Part shown: positions 9,352 to 16,018 of the stretch, one piece after another
How the letters are laid out: every line of letters begins with the position of its first letter
Numbering within the stretch: the first letter of the stretch is position 1
Origin: Symbiodinium natans
Lineage: Eukaryota > Sar > Dinophyceae > Suessiales > Symbiodiniaceae
Length of the DNA: 64,000 nucleotides
Assembly (NCBI GenBank): GCA_905221605.1
Contig: CAJNDS010002512.1
Location: forward strand, 1,124,360 to 1,188,359
Direction: 5' to 3'
Position numbers and translations under genes: made by a program
The notes under the pieces: generated by a model
Seen by the model: only the letters and a program-made list of their open reading frames with translations
Databases searched by the model: none
Told to the model about the DNA's origin: nothing

Positions 9352-12036
9352 CTCTCTCTCTGTATCTCTCTGGCCACGACCAGAAGTATGGAGCTTTGAG
9401 CGCAGGCTGATACATCGGAAGATGGACGGATTGACCTCCAGGAGTTTAAGGACAGATCCGGGGATTGGCTAGCAGCCCTGCCCGCACTCCTGCCCGATCT
9501 TGCCCCCACCGCACTGTAAAGGTTGTTTCAATATTTGCAGTTCACAACTTGGTTTCACCCGAGCAAGCTTATTCATGTAACGCTTTGTGCTTGATAACCT
9601 TGAATAAAAGATTCGGTGCTTCTCAGAATTCACGGATTTCCGAGGCAACTTTCTTAGCGTCGGTTTCCCAAGTTTTCATCGGCATAAACAGAATAGTGTT
9701 AGGGTCGGGTGGGTTTAAGTTCTCGATTTCACTTAACTTGACAAACCTTCAGCAGTTCCAGAGGAGTGGGTTAGGTCTTCAGGTCTTGGTTCTATGGATA
9801 TGTTTTGAGGCAGAGCGCCTATGAGTTCAACCCGCCGCGACCGCTCGAAACCAAGCGTGGCCTAATCTCGTCCGAAGTCTATGCATATCTATGCATTTCC
9901 CCTCTTCCAAAAGCACATCTGGCACTCTTTGGTGGCTTCGCTGAATCTGGTTCCAGAACCTGCCCAGATGCGTCTTGCACCGTTCGATGTTTTTTTGACG
10001 ATGGGTCTGAACCAAAGTTTTGCCGGACACGGGTCGCCATGATAAAGGTCGGGGGAGGTTGGGGCTGGGGTGGAGCCTCTTCCGGGCCTCTTCCAAGGGG
10101 CTTCTGGTTCTTCTAGGCCTCTTCTGGGCTTTAGCCTCAGTTCTCTTGTGCGGAAACTTGCCGGAAATAATCTTCAGCAATGACTTTTTGGATTACGACC
10201 CGGTTCAAAATGGGATATCAGCTCTAGACTCTTGACCTGACATAATGGAAATCGTTTATGAAATAAGCTGTTTGGCCGAAAGCCCAACCGATTTGTTGGT
10301 AATAGCACCTCCAGTATAGCATTCACCTCAACATGAAGCAATCCCGACAGTTTTTGAAGGGTTATTAAGTTATTATACAGCGCAGAAACTTCTAACAAAC
10401 CTACTTGGAATTGCAAACTGAACGTTTATTCTTGGTATGTTTTGCCAGGTGCCTGTATTCCACGGACCGACCCCTTGAAATTCAGTTGTTTGACCGTTTC
10501 ATTGGCAAAAGTCACCTTTCACAACGTGAATTTGGGTATTTTTGTGAAATCTAAGTAAGATAAGTAAGGTATAGCTTTTAATAAGTATATGCAAGGACTC
10601 TGAAAGAGTCAAGCCAGAACATGACCGCCCCCCTCCCTCCCCCCCACCCCCCCCATCCCCCTGCACACCCTCCCCGCCCCCTTCTCAAAGATTGGGCCCC
10701 CCACACAAGCTGAAGTTCGTGTGTCAGAAGGCGCCCAACAGCTCCCAGCAGCCTTGGAACAAGTTTCGCCAGAAGCTTCTGCTTCTAAACGCCACGAAAG
10801 CCACGCTTCACCAGCAACCTATGCAGGAAATAGTGGCCGATAGCGAGCTCAAAGCTTGGCTGGGCGCTATGGAGCTGGAGCCGCGGTTGATGAATTCAGG
10901 GGGTTTAGAATCTCATGTTAAACACATCTGATGTGTTTAACATGATATCGGAACATGTAGGGCGTTGGGCTTCAGAGTTTGGCACGGTGCTTCTCTGGTT
11001 CGGGAAAGGTGTGAGCTCTAGGGGACGTTTGAGTTTAATTCTCATGTAAGGTTCAATGATGGGGTGTGCTGTTTGCAAGCCCGTCTCTGACGTGCCGGGC
11101 TTCAAGGTTTTAGGAGCCAGTGGTTAGGGAGCTAGTAGGCAAGGGAGGCAGAGAGACAGAGAGAGCTAGAGCGAGCGAGAGAGTTTTTGGGAGGGTGTTG
11201 GAGAGGCATTGCGAGGAGGTGGACAAACTTGTCTTCATAGGCCCCAGAACAGTCGATGGATTCTGTCTATCGAGGCTGGCAAATTTGTCTTCATAGCTGA
11301 TTTGGAGCCTGAATCGTTCCGGAGCGCAGGCCGGAGCAGACCCCGACCTATCTCAACAGACACCGAGGGCAAAGCACGTCAAGAAAGAAACACATACACA
11401 CACGCGCGCATGCGCGGGGCGACCCTTATGTGGCCCTTTGACTCCCAATTCCGAGGCGCGGACAGGAATGACACCTAAAGCCCTTCGCCACTCCTTCACC
11501 CTATATAAACCGATTGCTCGGAGACAGCAGGACATCCGTGATGTCGGCGAAGCTTGGGACCTCTTACAGGACGAAAGGGCGTTTCATCTGGAGTTCCAGG
11601 CTGTCAGGTTGGAACACTTGGGGCTTCGCGGCTTAGTTCAGCTTCATGCACAGGAGCCACGACGCGCCCATACAGCAAACTCTGCAGGACAGCGCCCAAG
11701 ACAAGAGTGGCTTCCTCACCGCAGAGCAATTGGTGCTCGGCGTTGCGAAGCTGCAAGGCTCCATTGAACACAACATGTGGCGCTCTATCTCCTGTCTCCC
11801 TGCCGGTCATGGAGAGAGGTGGTTTGAGGTGCTTTCACAAAGAACTGTGTAGGCATCAAAAATTGCAGGATCTAGAGTAACGTGGGACAAAAACACCACT
11901 TCGAGTCGGCAAACTGCAAGGCTGCAAGATGCTGCAATCGTGCTCGTGTTCTGGGAACCATAGGCCCCATAGGCGGCACACACTGACCGAGTTAGCCCAT
12001 ATCAAAAGGAAGCTCATGGGCCTCTTGCAACACATG
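2210..12036 (+). CDS. multi-exon voltage-gated cation channel with C-terminal EF hands (5' end missing)
   Basis: The exons listed below splice in frame into a single-repeat 6TM channel. In the plasma or an internal membrane such proteins open on depolarisation and pass Ca2+ or Na+; this is family knowledge. Seen in order: S1 with LIIFLNAVV, the post-S1 motif FALEAQNKG, S2 with LFGIVFTAEVVLRLL, S3 with WNWLDL, S4 with seven Arg mostly at every third position, the FDSLYLMSTAI linker, S5 with IQMLFALVLNQLL, pore helix and filter YFGTFSRSLLTMFEITL, S6 with HKVTMGFAVIGVING, then MQETFKVA, a basic helix, an EF-hand pair and a final helix. One repeat is seen, not four, so the channel would act as a tetramer. 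Exons are 12-108 nt, and donors are GC, GA or GT. The start codon and true C-terminus are not identified. The family call is firm; individual exon ends are less so. Confidence 0.85.
2421..2458 (+). CDS. channel exon 2: S1
   Basis: Encodes AFVCLIIFLNAV plus two bases of the next Val codon. This is a hydrophobic S1 with the Asn typical of the family. It is preceded by AG at 2419-2420 and followed by a GC-AG intron at 2459-2614 (phase 2). Confidence 0.7.
2615..2672 (+). CDS. channel exon 3: end of S1 and S1-S2 loop
   Basis: After completing Val, it encodes FALEAQNKGMAYGHKGFGG. The FALEAQ..G motif after S1 is characteristic of dinoflagellate voltage-gated channels. The proposed donor GGA|GATTTG at 2673 (GA-AG intron to 3163) joins in phase 0. 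A GC donor at 2662 is an alternative. Confidence 0.7.
3164..3239 (+). CDS. channel exon 4: S2
   Basis: Encodes DHVFYVLEMLFGIVFTAEV followed by VLRLLV, a typical S2 with the conserved Glu in FTAE. The acceptor is AG at 3162-3163. The exon ends GTT C|GAAGCT, so the next intron (3240-3678) would be GA-AG in phase 1. Confidence 0.8.
3526..3573 (+). repeat. two-copy 27-bp direct repeat inside a channel intron
   Basis: CCCCGCAGCAAC(A/G)GCAAAAAA occurs at 3526 and 3553, inside an A-rich stretch of the intron between S2 and S3. Confidence 0.7.
3679..3722 (+). CDS. channel exon 5: S2-S3 linker and start of S3
   Basis: With the C carried over from exon 4 it reads RQHLFFCGGWNWLDL. The LFF...WNWLD pattern is the usual entry into S3. 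The acceptor is AG at 3677-3678 and the proposed donor is TTA|GCTTCT at 3723 (GC-AG, phase 0). Confidence 0.75.
3833..3844 (+). CDS. channel exon 6: S3 microexon (tentative)
   Basis: A 12-nt exon for VIVL after AG at 3831-3832, ending CTG|GTCTGG. It continues S3 as WNWLDL-VIVL. A longer exon using a GC donor at 3850 is possible but gives a poor downstream frame. Confidence 0.45.
4284..4307 (+). CDS. channel exon 7: S3-S4 loop (tentative)
   Basis: A 24-nt exon encoding VELAPSLS, which fits a short S3-S4 paddle before S4. The acceptor is AG at 4282-4283 and the donor AGT|GCAGCC at 4308. Frame continuity and family length support it, but a different small exon could replace it. Confidence 0.4.
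4911..4975 (+). CDS. channel exon 8: S4 voltage sensor
   Basis: Encodes an S4 beginning VLRLARLIRLF and ending LRLVRRIQ. Arginines sit at every third position (residues 3, 6, 9, 12, 15 and 18, plus 19 of the exon), giving a strong voltage sensor. The acceptor is AG at 4909-4910. The exon probably ends CAG CA|GCACCT (GC donor, phase 2); a second GC three bases earlier is an alternative. Confidence 0.85.
5680..5714 (+). repeat. interstitial telomere-like tract (CCCTAAA)4 inside an intron
   Basis: Four exact CCCTAAA units followed by CCTTAAA lie inside the proposed GC-AG intron 4976-5746, only 33 bp before the next exon. TTTAGGG is the telomere repeat of plants and dinoflagellates. Confidence 0.9.
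5747..5815 (+). CDS. channel exon 9: S4-S5 linker and start of S5
   Basis: Encodes FDSLYLMSTAIRSSSGILGW followed by TA, plus two bases of an Ala codon. FDSLYLM.TAI is a diagnostic dinoflagellate S4-S5 linker. The acceptor is AG at 5745-5746 and the donor GCA GC|GCTGCC at 5816. The intron 5816-5981 is GC-AG, and the next exon also begins GCT. Confidence 0.85.
5982..6012 (+). CDS. channel exon 10: S5
   Basis: Reads LFLIQMLFAL after completing Ala, so the spliced S5 is ILGWTAALFLIQMLFAL. It ends CTG|GTCGGA, followed by a GT-AG intron at 6013-6443. Confidence 0.8.
6444..6485 (+). CDS. channel exon 11: end of S5 and turret
   Basis: Encodes VLNQLLYGFYFTDA; FALVLNQLL is typical for the end of S5. 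The acceptor is AG at 6442-6443. The donor is taken as GCT|GTCTCC at 6486 because the next exon begins GTCTAC; GA or GC donors a few bases later are also in phase. Confidence 0.75.
7146..7253 (+). CDS. channel exon 12: pore helix and selectivity filter
   Basis: Encodes VYTYFGTFSRSLLTMFEITL followed by VAWFLFCSTPRASRLK. YFGTFSRS.LTMFE.TL is the pore signature of this family. The Glu of MFEITL lies where bacterial-type Na+/Ca2+ channels place their filter acidic residue. The usual family pattern after TL is (G/A)NW; here it is VAW. The acceptor is AG at 7144-7145 and the donor AAA|GTAGGT, followed by a GT-AG intron at 7254-7702. Confidence 0.9.
7703..7778 (+). CDS. channel exon 13: S6 first part
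   Basis: Encodes VTEWFMIFFLIHKVTMGFAV followed by IGVIN and one base. This is the conserved entry to S6 and its gate. It ends AAC G|GCAGCT, followed by a GC-AG intron of 1160 bp (7779-8938). Splicing restores VIGVINGVLMQETFKVA, a near-universal string in this family. Confidence 0.9.
8225..8242. repeat. (AT)n microsatellite in channel intron
   Basis: A short alternating TA run within an AT-rich patch (8150-8250) of the 7779-8938 intron. Confidence 0.8.
8939..8979 (+). CDS. channel exon 14: S6 end
   Basis: Completes Gly and encodes VLMQETFKVASYD. The acceptor is AG at 8937-8938. The proposed donor is GAT|GAATCT (GA-AG intron 8980-9101, 122 bp), and the next exon begins GAT. One codon of ambiguity remains at this end, but either choice gives a GA donor. 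Confidence 0.85.
9102..9176 (+). CDS. channel exon 15: basic post-S6 helix
   Basis: Encodes DTIMMRTKQKAMENHIRKMQ followed by LLFEE, the cytosolic helix linking S6 to the EF hands. The acceptor is AG at 9100-9101. It ends GAG|GCTAGA (GC-AG intron 9177-9405), and the next exon begins GCT. Confidence 0.9.
9303..9370 (+). repeat. (GCTC)n/(CT)n microsatellite
   Basis: About 50 bases of CT repeats preceded by GCTC repeats, lying in intron 9177-9405 and ending about 35 bp before the acceptor. Confidence 0.95.
9406..9450 (+). CDS. channel exon 16: first EF-hand loop
   Basis: Encodes ADTSEDGRIDLQEFK. The loop is D1, S3, D5, G6, I8, D9 and E12, a canonical Ca2+-binding EF hand. It ends AAG|GACAGA, followed by a GA-AG intron of 1376 bp (9451-10826); the next exon begins GAA. 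Confidence 0.9.
10621..10684 (+). repeat. C-rich tract in channel intron
   Basis: An interrupted run of C (about 50 of 64 bases) inside intron 9451-10826. Confidence 0.9.
10827..10877 (+). CDS. channel exon 17: EF-hand exiting helix
   Basis: Encodes EIVADSELKAWLGAMEL. KAWL.AMELE is the family's inter-EF helix. The acceptor is AG at 10825-10826. The donor CTG|GAGCCG gives a GA-AG intron (10878-11215) that restores MELEVDKL with the next exon. Confidence 0.85.
10913..10945. repeat. perfect 16-bp hairpin with 1-nt loop
   Basis: TCATGTTAAACACATC, then T, then its exact reverse complement. It lies 35 bp into the GA-AG intron 10878-11215. Confidence 0.95.
11216..11239 (+). CDS. channel exon 18: helix entering EF hand 2
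   Basis: Encodes EVDKLVFI, matching the usual helix between the two EF loops. The acceptor is AG at 11214-11215. The 3' end is unresolved: the frame stays open to 11298, a 16-nt near-duplicate of its end occurs at 11281-11296, and a GA donor at 11260 would reach exon 19 in phase. Confidence 0.5.
11688..11757 (+). CDS. channel exon 19: second, degenerate EF hand
   Basis: Encodes DSAQDKSGFLTAEQLVLGVA followed by KLQ and one base. Aligned on the conserved Gly, the loop has Ala at position 1 and Gln at position 12, so strong Ca2+ binding is unlikely. LVLGVAKL.G is the typical exit helix. The acceptor is AG at 11686-11687 and the donor CAA G|GCTCCA, followed by a GC-AG intron to 11920 flanked by a 10-nt direct repeat. 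Confidence 0.75.
11921..11972 (+). CDS. possible channel exon 20 (uncertain)
   Basis: Starts after AG at 11919-11920 in the phase set by exon 19 and stays open into the next segment. The protein is Cys/His-rich and does not resemble the family's usual GxARSID segment. Some or all of it may be intron. Confidence 0.25.
11973..12036 (+). CDS. channel terminal helix exon (tentative)
   Basis: Encodes RHTLTELAHIKRKLMGLLQH, an amphipathic helix like the coiled segment that follows the EF hands in this family. It is preceded by AG at 11971-11972, and a possible GC donor follows ATG at 12037. The join to exon 19 and the stop codon are unresolved. Confidence 0.45.
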
Positions 12037-12773
12037 GCTTCATTTACTATAGTAAAGGGATGTTCAGCCTACATTATTTTGCAGGCCTTCTCTTGCCCTG
12101 TCTGCGACTTGGAACACCCTCATTCCACTACACCTCAGTGTGCTACTGCACCGCAAATGTGCAGGTACGGCCAAAAGCCTCGACCTTCAGAAGCTCGGCT
12201 TTTTATGTAAAGAGTGCTTACAAGTTGCATGATTCAACCTGAACACTCTGGCAGCCCGTCTTCGTCCCCAACCCAGACAAAAAACCGGCAAAATCCTGAG
12301 ATATCCTTAGAACCATGGAGCCTGGCAATCCAAAACCTCTGAGCGCACAGGGCGCATAGGCCCCGTACCCGCTAAACGAGTCACTGCTTGGCCCAGGAAA
12401 GTCATACGAGAGCAGCAACACATAATGAGGAAGGTGCGCAAGCTTCAGAAAGGACGGAGATGCGAAAGCTTGCCGTTTGGTTTTGATGTGTTTCCTCAAG
12501 AAAAGGATCAGGTGCAGGGCAGCTATTCTTGTGGACTCATCGTCTGGCTGAGTGTGAACAGGAATCCCAAGCTTCATCGCAGTTACTTGGGGCAGGGCTT
12601 CTTTGGCTGAGTTTCTTGAAAGTTTACGGGGCCAAGTACCCATCCATGCCAGGATCAAGGGTGCACGGGGATGTTGGTAGGGCCAATGCAAGGTCTGCAA
12701 GGTTTTGGTTTCCGTCCCCTGGGCTCTGTCGCTCGTTGAAGCGTGCGGCTCGGAGGTTCTGAAGGACTCGAAC

Positions 12774-12804
12774 CTGTACTGTACTGTACTGTACTGTCCT
12801 GTAC
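12774..12804 (+). repeat. (CTGTA)n pentanucleotide repeat
   Basis: Six units of CTGTA, one with a T-to-C change. Confidence 0.95.
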
Positions 12805-15105
12805 GCGCATCGTAGATCCATGTATATCCATGTCAATCCCCGCAGTGCCAGTAGCATGTTACGAGAATGGATCTGGATTCGGATTGTCGAAGAGCCTTGT
12901 GAAGCCCCGACGTCTCAAATCCACAGATTTGAGTTGGAGCCTTAGCATCCTTTGCGTAAGCCAGGATTCCGAGTTATTGCTGGGCAAGTTCTACCCTCAA
13001 GTCCGTTGGCAGGTGTGTGGCTCAGTGGGGTCTCAGGCTTGGAGCTGCAGATCCAAGCTTCAACCCTTCAAATGGGCTAAATGAAACTATGTTGCTACCC
13101 ATGAACCGGGTACGATGAGCATGAGTTTGGCAAAGGCCATGCTTCTAGAGTGTCTCCTTGCCTCCACAGCTGATGGGCTCTACTCCTACGCTTTTTGCAT
13201 GCGCGGTTATCAGTTCCAGCCTCGGCTCATGTCAGCGCCCCACAGGTCTGCACCCTGACAGCAGCGACGAGCATGTGAGCTTATGAGTCCAGGCCAAGGA
13301 GGTGGGGGGTTTTGGGGGGGCGAGTGTGAAATCGGAAATGTGATTTAGCATGCAAAGAAGGAACCAAATGGTGTGGTCGCCCTCCTCGGAGTGAGATGAA
13401 CATCCAACCATGGATGGTGTGCCGTTGCATCTGACAAACTGTATGGTCCCTGAAGAGGTTGCACCCTGGGATAAGCGTCCCTTAATCGAGGGGACTGGCC
13501 CCAGGACACATGGGCTACCCGAACCTCGTTTGGGCATGTTCGGGCCATAGGCAGCAGTACAAACTCTTAAATCTATACGGTGATGCTTGCGGTCAGGCTT
13601 GGACATTTAAACGTCCTTCTAGAAGTGTGATGTGGTTTGGGTATAATGTTAAGCCGTTAAATGCGCGTGGTATTTGTTTAAAAATAATTGAGCAGGAAGT
13701 AGTAACCAGCAATAAGTCGCAAAGGCGGTTTCACAAAACTCTGAATTCATCTGCGAAACCAAGCTACGAAGATCCGCCGTGAAATTCAAAAAATGATGCA
13801 ATGACAGTCAGGCGGGTGAGGAACATGATCGTTCGCGAGGTGGTTCTCCCAAACCCTGCGGTCTACCGCCTTCGAGGCCTTGAGCCAAGCGGCTCCAACG
13901 GGTACCCTTGCTCCACCGCTGAATCCCTTTCACCAAGATTCCACACCGGGCCCACCAAGCCGAGAGCCTGTCATCCCTTAGTTCATCGAGCACTCCCCGC
14001 ACTTCCGCCACAATCCCATTTGTGACCATGGTTGTGGGTCCTGGGTCCCCATGCCACATCGCCCAGGTCACCAAGTGATCCAGCCATCACGATACCAGCC
14101 ACGTAGCCAATGGACCAAGCCGAGGTGATTTCGGCCTGCTCCGAAGCTTGGGCGCGCGCCGAATCGCTGCCGAAGCGGCCATCGTGAATGCGCTCAGGTT
14201 AAGGCGTACGAAGCAGGGCGGAAGGAGACCCGTCGTACGATATCCGAAGCGGGTGTATGCCTCCTGCTCGAGACTGCCCGAAATAACAGATGCAGGTTGC
14301 ATCAACTGCAAAAAAGCAGTCTCCCCGTCTTACAGGCTCTCCTGGAGCTGTGAGGCAGCTTCGACACCGAGTTGTGCTTGCTTAGAATGTGCTTAGACGC
14401 CAGATCCCATTAAATGCACGTCTTTGCACTGCACATGCCGACTGCGTGCCGATCCCTTCCCGAAGCTGCTCTTCGATGTCAAGCTTCCTCCGCTAACATG
14501 CAACTTCGAGACCCGACGAGTGATTGCAGTTAATCCTTGACGTTTCTCACAGAAATCCCGGTACTGCCACGCTTGCACAGGGTCTGCATATTCGAGATGT
14601 AACAACCTGAAGAGATTAAACCTTTTGAGATGCTTAAATGGAAGTATGCTACATCGCCAAGATGGTTCTATATCCTGAAACAGATCATAGGACCCAACCC
14701 TGAAAAAACGCAGGCCCGTAGTGCGTCTCTTCCTGTAAATATTTGTAAAGAATACGTTCTCTAACCACACAAATCAACATAGTATCAGAGGACGTCAGAT
14801 TTGGCACGAACCTATTGAGGTCTGACAGTGGCTTATGAGCATAACATTTGTCAACCTAGCTAAGATGCTTAACGCAAGTACACCCCAAGCGGCCGACTGT
14901 ACCCTACGGCAACTGTAAGCCGTTGTGGTTTGTTGTTGCAGCCTTTTCGTTACAGTTCTTTAACGCACTGCACAGCTTCGCTGAAAGGCAGCGCGGGCCG
15001 CCACCGCCGGAGCGAAATTGCTTTGTTTCCAAGGAGACCGCGGAAGACAAGGCATAGATTTCAGGGCTTCGACCAGGGAGAGTGTCAAAGAGTGAATGGT
15101 CGTCC

Positions 15106-15150
15106 AGTGAGTGAGTGGGTGAATGAGTGAGTGAGTGTGTGCGGGTGAGA
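15106..15150 (+). repeat. (GAGT)n microsatellite
   Basis: GTGAGTGAGTGGGTGAATGA and related units; also readable as CACTCA repeats on the other strand. Confidence 0.85.
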
Positions 15151-15933
15151 TTTGGACGGTGAGTGCTGAGATGTAGATGTGGATGACGAGATGATAGACG
15201 GGCCTCATGCACGTGTTCAGCACAGTTCTGGTAGCTGATCTCGAGATCTTCGCCTACCCTTACACAAGCCACCCAGATTCTAAGCACGGGGAAGGAGAGA
15301 AACCGCGGTCAACGGCAGCCGTCTGCACAGCGCACGAGCGGGTATAATTCGATGCACTCACTTCGACCTAAAAAGACGAGAGCATTTCCTTCCGCAGTTG
15401 GAGTGGGGACAGGGGCGCGTGGGGGTGTTGTTTCAAAGCTGGGCTTTGCTGTGGTTATGTTATTTAGAGAGCGTGCGAAGACTCAGTGCATAGTCTTGTA
15501 GTCTAATGCTTTGTTTCTTGTCAGATACGATGTGTTGGTGCGGTTGCCATACCAGTCAGCTAGTCGGCCAAGCATCTTCTCGCATACTCACATGCAGGCA
15601 TTTGGAGCAATCATGCTTAAAGGCTTCGTCTGGGTCGAAGTGGTTTCACTCCCATGGCACCAGCGAGGAGCAAAGAACTGATCCCTGGAGTTCAGGACCG
15701 TAAACCCCAGCCCCTGTTGTCCAAGAAGCGAATTGTGGGCACCTGTCCCGTTCTTCGGAGGCTTCTGCGGGCACAGGGCTAAGTTGCAAAGTAGAGATAA
15801 GTAGAACATCTAAGGCTTCCAACGCTCTCAAGGTGGAGAGCTTCAAGAGCCGGAGTTCAGCTGCAAAACAAACTGTGGCAGAACGACCTGATTCCTAAGT
15901 TGCGCACATTGAGGGATATTGAGGGCAAAGCAG

Positions 15934-16018
15934 GTTCAGGGTGTTTGGTTGTCGCAGATTCTTATGACCGTGTTCGTCTGCTCTTCTACTCTGTTATGGT
16001 GGATGACGGCGGCAACAA
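15934..16018 (+). CDS. candidate exon, unknown protein
   Basis: Reads SGCLVVADSYDRVRLLFYSV followed by MVDDGGNK, with good use of C- and G-ending codons. It would start after AG at 15932-15933 and end AAC AA|GCGCTA (GC donor). A second frame of the same bases is also open and hydrophobic, so the frame is not certain. No family is recognised. Confidence 0.35.

Larger units (their letters stand above)
12037..15933. other. no gene confirmed
   Basis: Probably the channel 3' end, then intergenic or intronic DNA. It contains a GC-rich patch at about 14120-14390 whose + frame (GARRIAAEAAIVNALRLRR) is arginine-rich but unrecognised, and a short + frame at 13122-13258. No domain is seen on either strand. 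Confidence 0.4.

Noticed and set aside
12218-12700. 160-codon minus-strand frame
   Set aside because: Crosses degenerate repeat-like words and has no domain; probably chance openness.
14393-14770. 125-codon minus-strand frame with protein-like composition
   Set aside because: No recognised motif, no sensible exon boundaries and no codon bias; could be chance.
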